A stretch of 64,000 nucleotides of DNA from Streptomyces sp. NRRL F-6131. GTDB lineage: Bacteria; Actinomycetota; Actinomycetes; Streptomycetales; Streptomycetaceae. Location: NCBI GenBank assembly GCA_000719695.1, contig JOHN01000047.1, positions 1 to 64,000 of the forward strand, written 5' to 3'. Shown in pieces: positions 8,501 to 19,700 of this stretch. The position numbers and the translations under genes are program-made. Position 1 is the first letter of the stretch, and each line of letters begins with the position of its first letter. The notes below the pieces were generated by a model. It did no database searches, was not told the DNA's origin, and was given only the letters and a program-made list of their open reading frames with translations.

Positions 8501-8984
8501 CCGAGGTGCCGAGGTGCTCGATGACGCAGTCCTCGATCACGCTGGTGCCGGTGGAGGTCTCGACGATGCCGGCGCCGGCCGGGTTGGTGACCCGGCAGTC
8601 GCGCATCGCGAGCGAGCCCTGCTGGCGGGTGAGGACGGCCGTCCAGGAGCTGCCGACCACCTCGCAGTCGGACAGCGCGGCCTGCCCCCGGGGCACGTCG
8701 ACGGCGGGGAGTTCCTCGTCCTCGCCCTGGACGACCAGGCCGGTGAGCTGGACGGCCTCGGCCACCACCTGGACGACGCAGCCGCGCCGGGCGGTGATCC
8801 GGACGCTGCCGCGCGGCTCCTCGGCGGTGATGGTGACCATCTTGGTGATGACCAGGTTCTCCTCGTAGCGGCCCGGGCGGACGGAGATCACCGCTCCGCT
8901 GCGGGCCGCCGCGAGCGCGTCGCCGATCGTGCGGTACGGGCCGCCCCGCTGTTCCGGGCACACCGTCAGCACATGGCGCGACAT
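5571..8984 (-). CDS. Right-handed beta-helix fused to tandem CbxX/EccA-like AAA ATPases
   Basis: 1137 aa. The start is the ATG at 8984 (MSRHVLTV), which has AGGAGAGG just upstream; the ATG at 9008 has none. Residues about 15-510 are a right-handed parallel beta-helix of short repeats (DCEV, GIVETS, GHGIHI types) as in pectate-lyase-like and NosD/CASH folds. After a Pro/Ala linker there are two complete AAA modules of the CbxX/CfxQ class, each with VGL..VKEQV-type lead, Walker A GPPGTGKTT, Walker B (VLFIDEAYTL and VLFVDEAYTL), sensor AGY and arginine-finger region SNPGLASRF. EccA of mycobacterial ESX systems has one such AAA behind a TPR domain. Here a beta-helix replaces the TPR and the AAA is doubled. 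It is a cytosolic ATPase, probably handling T7SS substrates. It overlaps mycP by 4 bases. Confidence 0.88.
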   Translation of the reverse strand: MSRHVLTVCPEQRGGPYRTIGDALAAARSGAVISVRPGRYEENLVITKMVTITAEEPRGSVRITARRGCVVQVVAEAVQLTGLVVQGEDEELPAVDVPRGQAALSDCEVVGSSWTAVLTRQQGSLAMRDCRVTNPAGAGIVETSTGTSVIEDCVIEHLGTSAVVVGERANPLLRNCVLRDARGNGICANGEARGTFEDCEISVTDKPAVALEERSTTRLVRTAVRDTAIGVYISSEARVVLEDCVVSATTGHGIALAAGTDPELRRCSTARTGGHGIHITGRSRGHFEDCEVADAEGTGIWVGEHAGPVLRGTVVRGCGGAGVELAEESAADIDRLEVRDVTGAGLSIGGGANPRVRHLTVTGAGADGVEVLRDGRGRLEGVEVTDAGRAGLRITDGADTFVGAGVVRGAKGAGVVVGKVGRAALRDCEVSGSGEDGLAVEDGGDLTCTRVRSHGNRRHGVRIGAGGRAALAQVDAVENIGDGVRLDTVEPVRLTGCTLSRNRGSGLRQTAASERLAVEQLISEENGLPDAHGTAAAATGGPRAEGTAASGPAASGNGGAPESDTEPGRTPAPAAPPGPLEVLEALVGLAGVKEQVATLVNLNKLARRRELAGMPALPMSRHLVFAGPPGTGKTTVARLYGAILAELGVLRSGHLTEVARADLVASIIGGTAIKTTEVFQQALGGVLFIDEAYTLSAGSGGSGPDFGREAIDTLVKLMEDHREDVVVIVAGYSAEITDFLASNPGLASRFSRTVEFANYEVDELVTIVERAAAGHGYELAEGTGAALALLFERMPRGEDFGNGRSARKVFEEMVDRQATRLAEQTEISDEDLALLVPADVGVDLEPPVKQADGTEPLAELQALVGLPAAKEQVEDLVNLIRQVRRREEAGLPTATISHHLVFAGPPGTGKTTVARLYGRLLAELGVLPGGQLIETARADLVGRYVGHTAQLTKEAFDRARGGVLFVDEAYTLTPRHGGGGDFGQEAVDTLMKLMEDHRDEVVVIVAGYEDEMRHFLSSNPGLASRFSRQIDFGHYSDAEMVTIVRNHAVKAGYECAPQTLTALEHLFAGVARDRTFGNGRFARQTLEGMITRQAGRLSRLEIADLSELSLLLPEDIAVDRSGSSGSSVSSNRSGSPV

Positions 8985-9103
8985 GGCCGTCCTCTCCTGG
9001 GTCTTCATCGGTACGTCGTCGGGGGGTCGGACAGGGGGGTCGGGCAGGGGGTCGGACGGGGTGGGCCGGGGCGGCCGGGGTTCTCCGGGCCGCCCCGGCG
9101 CGG

Positions 9104-10651
9104 TCAGGAGGCCGTGCAGTCGGCCTGGACCGCGGAGGCCGCGATGTGCGCCTTCTCGGTGGCGGTGCCCGCCCAGTCGAGGCCGCGGGAGTGCAGCATC
9201 ACCGAGATCCTGCCGCCGGTGACCGCGAACGACCCTCCGGACGCCCAGGTGCCCAGACTGCCGGTCTGGTTGACCGAGAAGTCGCCGATGACGCCGGAGT
9301 TCGGGGTGGAGGAGTTCTGGACGGTGTAGTACGCGGGCTTGCCGCCGACCAGCTTGTAGTCGTTGTTCTTCGGCACGAAGACGGAGATCGTGCAGCGGCC
9401 GGTCGTGACCGGCGCCGTGGAGAACGTCCAGACCACCGAGTTGTCGTTGTCGTCCTTGGTCGCCGAGCCGGACATCGGCAGCGACACGTACTTGCCGTTG
9501 CAGCCCGAACCGGTGAAACCGCCGGTCGAGCTGCTGAGCCAGCCGCTCGACCCCGACTCCCAGTAGCCGTGCTGGGCGTAGGCGACCGAGGCGGTGCTGC
9601 AGTTGCCACCCCCGATGGCCTTGTAGGTGGCCTTGGCGGCGGCGGGCGGCTGGACCGGGGGCGGGGAGGCCGGCGGCGGCTGCGGGGCCGGCTGCTGAGG
9701 AGCGGGCTGCTGCGGGGCCGGCTGCTGCGGGGCCGGCTGCTGGGGAGCCGGCTGCTGCGGCGCGGGCTGTCCCGGGGCGGGCTGCTGGGCGGGGGGCTGA
9801 CCGGCGCCGGGCTGTCCCGCGCCCGGCTGCGTCGTCCGGCCGTTCCCCTGCTGGGTCGACGAGCCGCCGCCCGCGGGCGCCTTGGCCACCGGGGTGCTCC
9901 CGGGCTGGGTCCCGGTGGTCGTCGGGGCGCCGCCGACCGGGGCGCCGCCGGGGACCAGGCCCTGCACCTGGGTGCCGGGCGTGGTGGGGACCCCGGGCAC
10001 GGTCTGCCCGGCCACGGTCTCCCCCGCGACGGCCGTCGCCTCGGCGGGTGCCGGGGCCGGGGCGCCGGTCGCCGGGGGGTCGTTGGGCGCGGGCGGCGGG
10101 ACGTCGTCGAGCAGCGGGCCCTCGACGAGCTGGGTGTCCGCCCGGTTCACCCCGCGGTCGTCGCCCCGCTTGTCGTGGCCGGCCTCGGCGCCGTCGGTGA
10201 TCAGGAACGGCAGGCCCATCAGCACCACGCCCGCCGTGGCGGCGGCGACCAGGGTGGGCCGCTTGAACCGGGTCCGCCGGCCGGCCGGCCCCTCGGGCTC
10301 GGCACCCCGCGGGCCGTCGGGGCCGTCGGCGCCGTCCGGTCCCTCGCCGACGGGCAGCGGGGCCCCCGGCTCCTCGGCCGGGCCGAACCCGTGCTCGGAG
10401 ACGTTGGCGGCCGGTGCCGCGCCGCCCGGGGCGGCCTGGACGGCCGGCCCGTACTGCGGCACGGCGACCTGCTCGGTCGGTGCCTCCGCCGTCGCGGGGA
10501 CGGCAGAGGCGGCAGTCGCGGCAGTCGCGGCGGCCGCGGCTCCGGCCGGGCCCGGCGGAGCGACCTCCTCCTCCATCTCCCACTCCATCGACGGCAGTTG
10601 GATGCCCGCCGCCCCGCCCCCAGCCTCGTTCCCGCCCGTACTCGTGCTCAC
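9104..10651 (-). CDS. Single-pass membrane protein with golvesin-like C-terminal domain
   Basis: 515 aa from GTG at 10651, with GAGGAG 6-10 bases upstream. The N-terminal 130 residues are low-complexity Ala/Pro/Gly and acidic, then RRTRFKRP precedes one membrane helix (about residues 133-152), giving an N-in, C-out topology. A long Pro/Gln/Ala linker with many PAPQQ units leads to a beta-rich domain of about 150 residues (SSSTGGFTGSGCNGKYV, TAPVTTGRCTISVFVPKN, YYTVQN, GSLGTWASGG). That order of motifs matches golvesin/Xly C-terminal-like domains, which bind polysaccharide or act as wall-associated modules. It sits between the giant ORF and the beta-helix ATPase on the same strand, so it is likely a surface-exposed partner of the ESX system. 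The function is not established. Confidence 0.75.
   Translation of the reverse strand: MSTSTGGNEAGGGAAGIQLPSMEWEMEEEVAPPGPAGAAAAATAATAASAVPATAEAPTEQVAVPQYGPAVQAAPGGAAPAANVSEHGFGPAEEPGAPLPVGEGPDGADGPDGPRGAEPEGPAGRRTRFKRPTLVAAATAGVVLMGLPFLITDGAEAGHDKRGDDRGVNRADTQLVEGPLLDDVPPPAPNDPPATGAPAPAPAEATAVAGETVAGQTVPGVPTTPGTQVQGLVPGGAPVGGAPTTTGTQPGSTPVAKAPAGGGSSTQQGNGRTTQPGAGQPGAGQPPAQQPAPGQPAPQQPAPQQPAPQQPAPQQPAPQQPAPQPPPASPPPVQPPAAAKATYKAIGGGNCSTASVAYAQHGYWESGSSGWLSSSTGGFTGSGCNGKYVSLPMSGSATKDDNDNSVVWTFSTAPVTTGRCTISVFVPKNNDYKLVGGKPAYYTVQNSSTPNSGVIGDFSVNQTGSLGTWASGGSFAVTGGRISVMLHSRGLDWAGTATEKAHIAASAVQADCTAS
9655..9835 (-). repeat. Pro/Gln/Ala codon repeat (PAPQQ units)
   Basis: A tandem coding repeat of about 15 bases encodes successive PAPQQ-type units in the linker of the golvesin-domain protein. 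On the + strand it reads as repeats of GGGGCCGGCTGCTGC. It is an extended extracellular spacer by composition. Confidence 0.7.
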
Positions 10652-10767
10652 CGCAGCTCCTCGGCCTCGCGCGCAGTTCCCTGTCGGTGGGAGCACCCGG
10701 CCGACAGGTCCTGGGGTGCTCCCACTCCGTACCTACGGCCGGGGCCCGCCGGACGGTTCACCCCTGC

Positions 10768-13700
10768 TCAACCACCGCCCAGGATCCGGACGATGTCGCT
10801 CACAGTGGCACGCGGCGGCGGGTCGACCCGGAAGCGCCACAGCACCGTCGGGACGTCCCGGGCCCGGCCCGGGGCGTTCCGCTCGGCCTCCGGCCTGCCG
10901 TCGCCGACCCGCATCTCGACCTCCACCGGCCCGTCCGCACCGTCGAGCAGGGTGCGGAGGGTCCGCTCGACCTGCTCGGCCCGCCGCCGGTCCGCGGCCG
11001 CCGAGCCGCCGCCGTCCACCCGGACGACCAGGACCGGGGCCACGCCGTCCGGGGCGGCGGCCCTCAGGTTCCGCAGCTCCGTGAGCAGCCGGGTGCGCCC
11101 CGGCCCGTCGAGGGCCTCGGGCCGGATCCGGTGGACCGGCCCGGCGGGCGGCGGGGCGAGCACCAGGTCGGCGGTCGGCTCGGCGGCCGCGTGCCAGTGC
11201 GCGGCGAGGTCGCCGAGGGTCGGCCGGCCGTCGAGGGCGCCGAGGTGTTCGGCCGCACGCTGCAGCCGCCACCTCACCGGATCGGGCACCGCACCGCCCG
11301 CGGCGAGCGTGTCGAGGGCGGTGAAGGCGCCACCGACCTGCTCGTCCGCACCGGTGCGGTCGAGGCGGACCAGCCGTACCAGGCCCCGCAGCCACGGCCG
11401 GGCCGCCTCGGAGTGGCCGGTCAGCGCCGACGGGAGCAGGCCCTGCGCCGCCCGGGTGGCGTCGATCAGCACGCCGCGCCCGTCCGGGTCGGTCGTGCGC
11501 AGTGCCTCCTGGTCGTCGTTCCCGTGCGGCGGGAGGGTCGCCTCGGCCACCCGCTCCACCGCCCGGGCGTCGGCACCGATCAACCGCACCTCGCCCGCGG
11601 GCGCGTCCGGACGGAAGACGAGCCGGCCGCCGTCCGGTACCGGGGTGCTCCCGGTGTGGTCCACCGGGATGTCGATCTCCACGGTCACGGTGGCCCGGTT
11701 GGTGACGGGCTCCGCACCGTCCCTGTGGAAGACCACCTCCACCTCGGCGAGACCGTGGAACTCGGCCGCTCCGGTGCGGAGCTTGGCGTTGTTCAGGACC
11801 TGCCCGCCCTCGCCGGTCGCGACGGAGCCGCGGCTCTGGTGGGCGATGTCGACGTAGCCGCCCGCCCGGCCGCCGAAGCCGTCGGTGCCGAGCGTGGCCC
11901 CGCCGGTGCCCCGGCCGCCCAACTGGAGGCTGCGCTGGGCGTTGACGGTCGAACCGACCGGTGCCGCGTTCGTGGGGTTGGCGTCGGCGGCGCCCTCGGT
12001 GCGGCGGTGCTCCAGTTGGACGATCCTGGTCCGGATCTCCACCCGGCCGTTCACCGCCAGGTGCGGCGGGCCCACCGACAGGGTGGCGTTCCCCGCCGCG
12101 GTCCCGGTGCCGGGAGCACCTTCCGCCCGCGGCGCGGGGGTGACCGGGCTGGTGAGCCGGCTCGCCAGGGACACCGGGTCGAGCATCCCGGTCACCGTGC
12201 CCCGGAGCCTGCCCCAGGCCGACGACCCGAAGAACTCCTCGCCCCCGGCGAGCAGTTCGCGCTGCACGCCCTGGGTCACACCGACCGTCCGGACGATGTC
12301 GGTGTCGAGCAGGCCGTGGTCCCACACCCGCTCGGGCGGCCGCCGGACGTCGGTCGGCACCGCCCCGTCCAGGGAGCGCAGGGCGCCGCCCCGCGGGGCG
12401 TTCGCGGCCACGAAGGCGAGCGGCGCGTCCCCGTCACCGTGGCGCGGCGGCGCGGCGAGCGTGTCCGCCCGCTCGACCACCACCTCCATGCCCAGCGCGC
12501 GGGAGAACCAGGTGTGCTTGGTGCCGCCGACCGCCGACCGCCGCTCCACGTGGAAGTGCAGCGTGGCCTCGCCGCCGAAGACGCTGCCGGGGACCTTCGC
12601 CTTGGTGGCGTTGCCGGACCCGGTGCGGTCGCTCCGCGACTCCTGGACGTCGTGGCCGGTGGAGCCCGCGAGGGACAGCCCCGCGTACCAGCTGACGTCC
12701 CCGCCCGTGACCCCACCGCGCAGCAGGTGGCCGGAGCCCCGTCCGCCGCCGGTGACGCCGTCGGCGGAGGTGTGCGCGTGCTCCACCTGGGTGCCGGTGT
12801 TGAACTCGGTCGTGGTGGTGCTCCCGGTGTGCTCCAGACTCCGGACCGACGCACCGATCCGGATCGTCACGTTCCCGTCGGTCACCACCAGCCGGCGGCC
12901 GTTCATCATCGCCTTGAGCTGCTCGTGCAGGGTGTTCGGGGTGAGCACCTCCAGCAGTTTGTCGCGCAGCTCGGGCCGTGAACGCAGCCAGCGGTCGACG
13001 GTCCTCCCGTCCACGAGGGTCCGCTCCGCCTCGGCACCGTTCCCCCGCCCCGCGAGCAGCGCTTCGCCGAACCCCGGCAGCCGGCCGTCGGCACCGGCCT
13101 GCGGCCTCAGACCGCCCGGGACGAAGACGTCCGTGACGACGTCGGACGAGCCGAGCAGGTGGCTCCGCCAGACGCGCTCCGGCACCCAGGCCCGGGCGGG
13201 CGCACCGTCGGGGCCGAGCACCGGGCCGTAGTGCGGCGCGGCCAACTGCACCGTCACCCCGTCGAACGACTGGCTCGTGGTCCGGCCGGGAACGCCCGCC
13301 CGGCTCGTGCGGACGGTCACGTCGAACCTGGCCCCGGACGTCCACAGGTCGGCTGTGACGACGTTCTTGCCGCGGTTGACGGTGGTGCCGGCGCTGTCCA
13401 GGGCGTACCCGGTGGAGCGGTCGCGCCGGTAGGCGTACTCCCCGGACGCGCCGGTCTTCCCGATCGCCGTCGTACCCACCGAGCCGCTCGCCCCGCCGCC
13501 GGCCACCAGGCGGGTGCGCTCGTCGTGCGAGACGCCGTGGCCGGTGCGGTTCTGCGCGCCGACCTCGAACTCCACGTCGCTCGCCGTGCTGCGCCCGGTG
13601 GGTTCGCCGGTCAGCGCGGCCCGCACGGTGACCTCGGCGGTCCACGTCCGGCCGCCGACCTCGATCGTGACGTCGCCGCCCCTGGTGAGCTGCGGCAGGT

Positions 13701-16700
13701 GGGCCTGCAGGGCGGCCGGGGCGAGCTCCTCCCGCAGCGTGCGGACGGTCTCGGCGGAGAGCGGTCCGAAGCGGCGCTGCAGGTCGGCCGTGACCCCGTC
13801 GGCGATCCGCCGGGCACCCTCCATGGACAGCACGGTGGTGGCCGCGCCCAGCTCGGCCGGGTGCCGCACCCCGGGCGGGGTGGCGGTGTCCGCCCTGCTG
13901 TTCGCGTTCGCGTTCGCGGTCGTGTTCGCGCTCGTGGTCGTGTTCGCGTGCGCGTTCGTGGTCGTGTTCGTGGTGGTGACGGTGCTGGTGGACCCCTCCC
14001 CGTCGGTCCGGACCTCGGTCAGCGGGCTCTCGCGACGGAAGACCAGCGGCGGCTGCCGACCGTCGTCCGACCGCGGCGGCGTCGGGTACGTCGTGGTGCT
14101 GCGCCGGTCGACGCTCACCTCGGCCCCGATGGACCGCGTCACGTCCCGGGTCGTCCCGCCGCGGTGCAGCGTCACCGTCAGCGCCACGTTCGCGCCGAAG
14201 ATCTCCTGCGGCACACGGAGCTTGTTGTTCCCGTAGAGCTTGTCGGCACTGCCCTCGCGCACACCGGCCCGGACCCGGCTCTGGTGGCTGCCCGCCACGC
14301 TGCCGGTCGCCTTCGCCCCGTCGAGGTCCCCCAGCGGGAACTGTCCCCGGGCCTGGCGGACGGTGTGCTCGCCCGTCAGGCGGCGCTCCGCCGTGAAGAC
14401 GCTGCTCTCGTTCTGCCGGGCGAGGTCGGTCGAACCGCTCGTACGACGGTGCTGCATGTCCGTCAGCTCCGCCCGGACGGTCACCTTGAGGCCCCGCCGG
14501 AGCAGCGCGTCCAGCGCGGCCGAAGGCTTCCCCCGGTCGAACGAGGTCAGCTCGACGGTCTCGCCGCGGGTCATCCCGACCAGCCGGGAGGCCAGCACGG
14601 GCTGGGTGACGAGCTGCATGACCTCGTCACGGAGGTCGGGCCAGAGGTCCCCGTACATCCGCCGGCCCGCGGCGTCGAGCTCCTGCCGCAGCCCCGCGAG
14701 CGAGTCGAGGTCGCGGACGACGGCCGTCCCGTCGATCCGGAAGGTGGTCCGCTCGCCCTGCTGCTGCCAGGCGTCCGGGCGGGGCCCGATGCCGGTCGCG
14801 CCCTCCGGCGCGGGCGCGTACAGGGACTGCGGTGCCAGCACCCGGTAGCCGACCGGGACGTCGACCGGGTCGCCCAGCCGCGTGGTCCCCTTCATCACCG
14901 TCACCTGGAGCGCGCCCTCCCCGTGCAGGACGACCCCGGGTTCCTTGGTCTTCGTGGTGATACCGGTCTCCAGGGTCCGGCCGGAGATCCGGACGGTGTC
15001 CGAGCCCCAGCGCCGGCCCAGTCCGCCACCGCCGTTGAGCTTGCCGGTCCCGACGTTGCCGTTCGCGTCGAACTGCCGCAGACCGCTGACCACCTCCTGC
15101 CGGACCCGCGTCACCACCGATCCGGGTCCGACGGTGAACTCGGTGTCCCTGCTGGTCGTGCCCACCACCCGGAGCTGCCGGTTGGCCGCGGTCACCACCG
15201 CGGAGATGTCCGTACCGGGCACCCGGACGACCACCGGCTCACCGGCCGTCATTCCCTTGAGGTCCTGCTGGAGACGGTTGTAGTCGAACGCGGCCACCAG
15301 CCGGTCCGCCAGGTCGTCGACGTGCTTCCCGAGCTCCCGGCGCGCTCCGTCGGTCAGCAGGTCGACGACCCCCGCCATGACCTGCCGCTGCACCGGCCCG
15401 TTGCCCGCGGCGTCGTTCCCGCCGAGCACGGCCATGCCCACGGAGCCGCCGTCGGCGACCGCCGGTGCGGTCCTGGCGCGCGGCGGGCCCGCGGCGTGGA
15501 CGTCGAGCAGCACGTGGTTGCCGCCCAGCCGGGGCCCGGCCAGTACCTGCGGATCGATGGTGAACGGGAGCGGCGGCGCGGTGGTGAAGGGCGACCCGTC
15601 CGCACCGTCCAGGGTCTCGCGCAGGGGCATGGCCACCGTCACCGGGGTGGCCACGTCGGCCCGGAAGGGCTCCGGCCCGGCTCCGCGCCGCTCGCCGGGT
15701 GCGTGGTGGCGCACCTCCAGCTCCAAGCGCCCGGTGAACACCCCGGTGTCCTCGGTGGCCTTCACCCGGGAGAAGAACCGCGATCCGGTGGTCAGCCCGT
15801 CGCCGTTCAGCCGGTCCTTCTGTCCGCCGAAGGAGCCGAAGAAGCGGACCAGCTCCGTGACGTTGAACCGCCACTGCGCGCCGCCGCCGATCCGCCACCG
15901 GGTGTCGGACTCCACGCCCAGCGTCACCTGGCGGTCGGTGCCGTTCTCGAACTCGAACCGCTCCGTGGACCGGGTGTGGTCGAGCCCGGTCACCCGGGCG
16001 CGGACCGCGATCGTGCCCTCGCGGGCGTCGGTCCCCACCGGGATGTGCAGCACCTCCCCGCGGGACAGGGCGGTCACCCGGGCGCGCAGCCCGGGGCCGC
16101 TCAGCACGGACTCCGCGAGCGTACGGGCCAGCGCCCGCACCTCGGCCGGGTCCTCGTTCCGGTGCCCGAGGACCTCGCCGATCCGCCCGGTGAGGTGCCG
16201 GACGAGGTCGGAGCCCGGTTCGCCGATGCTGAGCACCGTGTGCGAGGCCGCGAGGACGCCGCTCTCCGACACCGACCGCGGTGGCACCGGTCGCCGGGGA
16301 GCCGCCGTGATCTCCTGGCCGTCGCCGTTGGTCGGCTGCGGCTGCCGGGGGAGCTGCTGTTGCTGCTCCTGCTGCTCCGTCTGCTGCTGCTCCTGCTGCT
16401 GCTCCGTCTGCTCCTGCTGCTGTTGCTGCTCCGTCTGCTCCTGTTGCTCCGCCTCCCGGTTCCTGCGGGGTTCCTGCCCGTGCTGCGTCTCCCGGTCGGG
16501 CCGGGGCTGCGTGCGCCGGTCGTCGCCGCGGTCGTTCGACGGGCCCCGGTCCGTGTTCCGGTGCTCGTTCCCTTCCCCCGGCGCGGGCTGCTTCTCGGCC
16601 CGGCGCTGCCGGCGCTGCTCCTCCGTCATCACCGGTTCGTCGTCCGACGAGTCGCCCAGGTCGTCCCGGTCGCGCCGGCGGTCGCGCTGCCGGTCCCCCT

Positions 16701-19700
16701 CCGGCTCGTCCTCGCGGTGGTCGTCCCGACCTTCGTCCCGCTCCCTGGCCCGCTCCGGCGCGGCGTGCTCCTCGGTGGGCGGCACCGGGCGGCGGACCGG
16801 CGCGAAACCGTCCCGCTCGTGGTGGTCGAGGGCCAGCGGCAGGCCGTCCTCCGGCCCGAGCACGGCGAGCCGGCGGCCGGGCTCCTGCCCGTCCATGACG
16901 GTGACCCGCAGTCCCAGTGCCCGGGCCGTCACCACGGCGAGCACGTCGCGGACGGGCCCCGACCGCAGCTCGCCCCAGTCCCGCACCTCGCCGAGGATCT
17001 CGGCGTGGACCTCCGACCACGGGCCGACCGGACGGCCGGTCCGCTCGGCCCACGCGCGGTAGCGGTCGTACGCCTCCCGCGCCAGCTCGGGATCGGAGTC
17101 GAGGCGTTCGAGGACGCGGCGCCGCAGCACCGCCTCGGCCGCCGCCGGATCCGCCACCGGATCGGGCGCGTCCTCGGACGGTTCCAGGGCGCGGCGCAGC
17201 ACCGCGGGGTCCGCCGCGAGCAGCGAGCGCAGCAGCGGGGAGGCCTGCGGCACCGGCGCGGCGGTGTCGCGGGGGACCACGCCGTTCCGGTCCCCGGAGC
17301 CGCCGAAGAAGGATCCGGCGGCGGACGGGTTGCGGAGGATCTCCTCCACGGAGGCGTCGGACAGCCGGCGTCCGCCGGGCAGCGGCACCTGGTCGTAGTC
17401 GTCCAGCGAGAAGTCCGGCGTCCGCGCGCCGGGGGCCAACGGGGTCAGGTGGTAGTCGTCCACGGAGAAGTCGGGCGCCACCTCCCCGTCGGCGGGGTGC
17501 AGCGGAGCGGAACCGTCGAGCGAACCGCCGTCCGACGCGGTGTCCGAGTCGAACTCCGGCGCCGTCTCGTACGCGGAGCCCTCGTCGGCCGTCCGGTAGA
17601 CCGAGGAGGTGTCCGAGCCCGGCTCCGACGCCCCCTCCTCGACCTCCGGCGCGTGCAGCGGCGCGAGCATGCCGTCGCCCCGGGTGGAGTGCTGACGGGA
17701 CGACTCCTGCCCGGCGACGCCCCAGACCTCGGAGATCAGTCCGCCCCGGAGCCGCACGTTGACCACGACTCCGGCGACCCGGTCCTGCAGCACCGCGTCG
17801 GACGGCGGCACGGCCGGTCCCCGCAGCGCCTCGCGGCGCACCTCGGAGGCGGCGTGCCGCACGTCGTCGGCGGACCACTCCCGCGGCAACCCCGTGCCCC
17901 GGCTGTCCCAGCCGTCGGGGGTGAACTCCCCGCGGCGCGTGCCGAGGTCGGTCGCCGGGACGACGACCGGTCGCTCGTCCGGCCGCAGCGGGCCCGGCTC
18001 CCGCAGCGCGGTGGGACCGTCGAGGGACAGCACCCGACCGTCGAAGTCCTCCGGCGCGGGGGCGCGCCGGAACAGGTCGGCGACCGTTCCGGCCGGGTGG
18101 TCCCACCCGGGCACCGGCCTCAGCCGCGACAGCAGCCCGGTGGCCTCCGGCACGCCCAGGGCGGCGGGGGCGGCCGCGGGGTCCGTGACGGCCACGAGCC
18201 GGACGTGGACCGCCGTCCCCGGTGCGCCGCGGTCGGCGTGCGCCCACTCCTGCGAGAGCCGCGCGTTCAGCTGGTCGACATGGGCACGGACGTTGGCCTC
18301 CGGGGTACCCGGTACCTGGAGGTGGACCGGGACGAGCACCTCCAGTCCGCCCCGGCCGGAGTCGAAGACGACCCGACGGAGCTGGATCCGCCCCGCCCCG
18401 GTGTCGACGCTGCCGGCCCGGCCCGTCCCGACGATCCTCCGCCGGTCCCACCCGGTCACCTCGTGCGGCGGCGGCTGGTGCTCGCTCGGCCGGTAGGCCA
18501 GGTGCTGGCCGTCGCGGGAGAGACCCTCGATCAGGACGCCGCCCGACAGCCCGACCCAGCGGTAGGTGCTCTCGTCGACCCGCACCCGGTGGATCGGCTG
18601 CTGGTGGGCCCGCTCGACGTGCTCCAGGAGCCCCTGGCGCGACCAGCCCTGCGGGAACATGGTCCGGACCTCGGCGCCCTGCCGCGACCCCCACCGGTGC
18701 GGGAAGGCGGCCAGCGGCGCGTCCGGGGCGACGGTCACGTCGAGGAAGCGCACCTGGGCCCGGTAGGTGCCGTTCGGCTGCAGTTCCCCGCGGGCGACGA
18801 CCTCGACGCCGCGCCGGCGGTGCCACTGCTCGCGGTCCTGCCCGCCGTGCAGGGCCGGCTCGTGGTGGAGCCCGGTGAGGGACTGCCGGTCCCCGTAGCG
18901 GGCGACGTCCTGGGCCCGCTGTCCGTACCGCAGGCTGTCAGCGGGCCTCGACGGCGCGTACGCGAGCGGGTCCGGCTCGTCGTGGGACATCACGTCGTCG
19001 TAGGACATCACGTCGTCGTCGTAGGACATCGGCTCGTCGTCCGACCGCCCGGTGTCCTCGGACATCGTGTCGTCGTCGGCGCGCGGCACCGGGCCGCGCT
19101 CGTGCGGCAGCAGCGGCGGCTCGGAGGTGCCGTCCCAGGGCCGTGCCGCCGGGCGGACGAAGTCCCTCACCCGTGGTGCGTCCCCCGGTTGGGTGTCGGA
19201 GGGACGGAAGGACACGAACCGCCCGCCCCGGACCTCGCCCTCGATCCGCACACCCGCGTACTCGCCGGTCCAGCGGTGGGCGCCCGGCCCGGCCTCGACG
19301 ACCCGATCGCGCCGCAGCGCGTGCTGGTAGGCCTGCTCGGCGGCGTAGGTCGCGTCGTCCTCGGTCCAGTTGCGCGGGAACATCCGTCGCCGGACGGCCG
19401 TGTCGGTGGTGTCCAGGTCACCACCGAGCGAGGTGACCCGGGCGTCGACGGCCGTGCGCGGACGGCCGCGGCCGGTCGGTGCCGTCTCGAACTCGACGTG
19501 CAGCACACCGTTCGGGTGCTGCTCGACCAGGCCCGTCGGCCGGATGCGGTCGGAACCGAGCTGCGGGAGGAGGTGGCCGCCGGGGTTGCGCCGGTCTCCG
19601 TACAGGGAGGCCTGCCGGGCATCGAGGTCGAAGGCCGCCCGGGGCGGTACCCCGCTCCCGGCGGGCGCCGGGTCGACCCCGAACGCCTCGTCGACCGCCG

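Noticed and set aside
10652..10696. Start at 10696 for the golvesin-domain protein
   Set aside because: GTG at 10651 has GAGGAG at ideal spacing. The longer start adds Arg/Cys-rich residues without a ribosome site.
11000..11060. OmpA-like peptidoglycan-binding domain at the C-terminus of the giant protein
   Set aside because: The segment with DRRRAEQVERTLR is faintly similar, but the Asn and Arg residues that contact peptidoglycan could not be placed.
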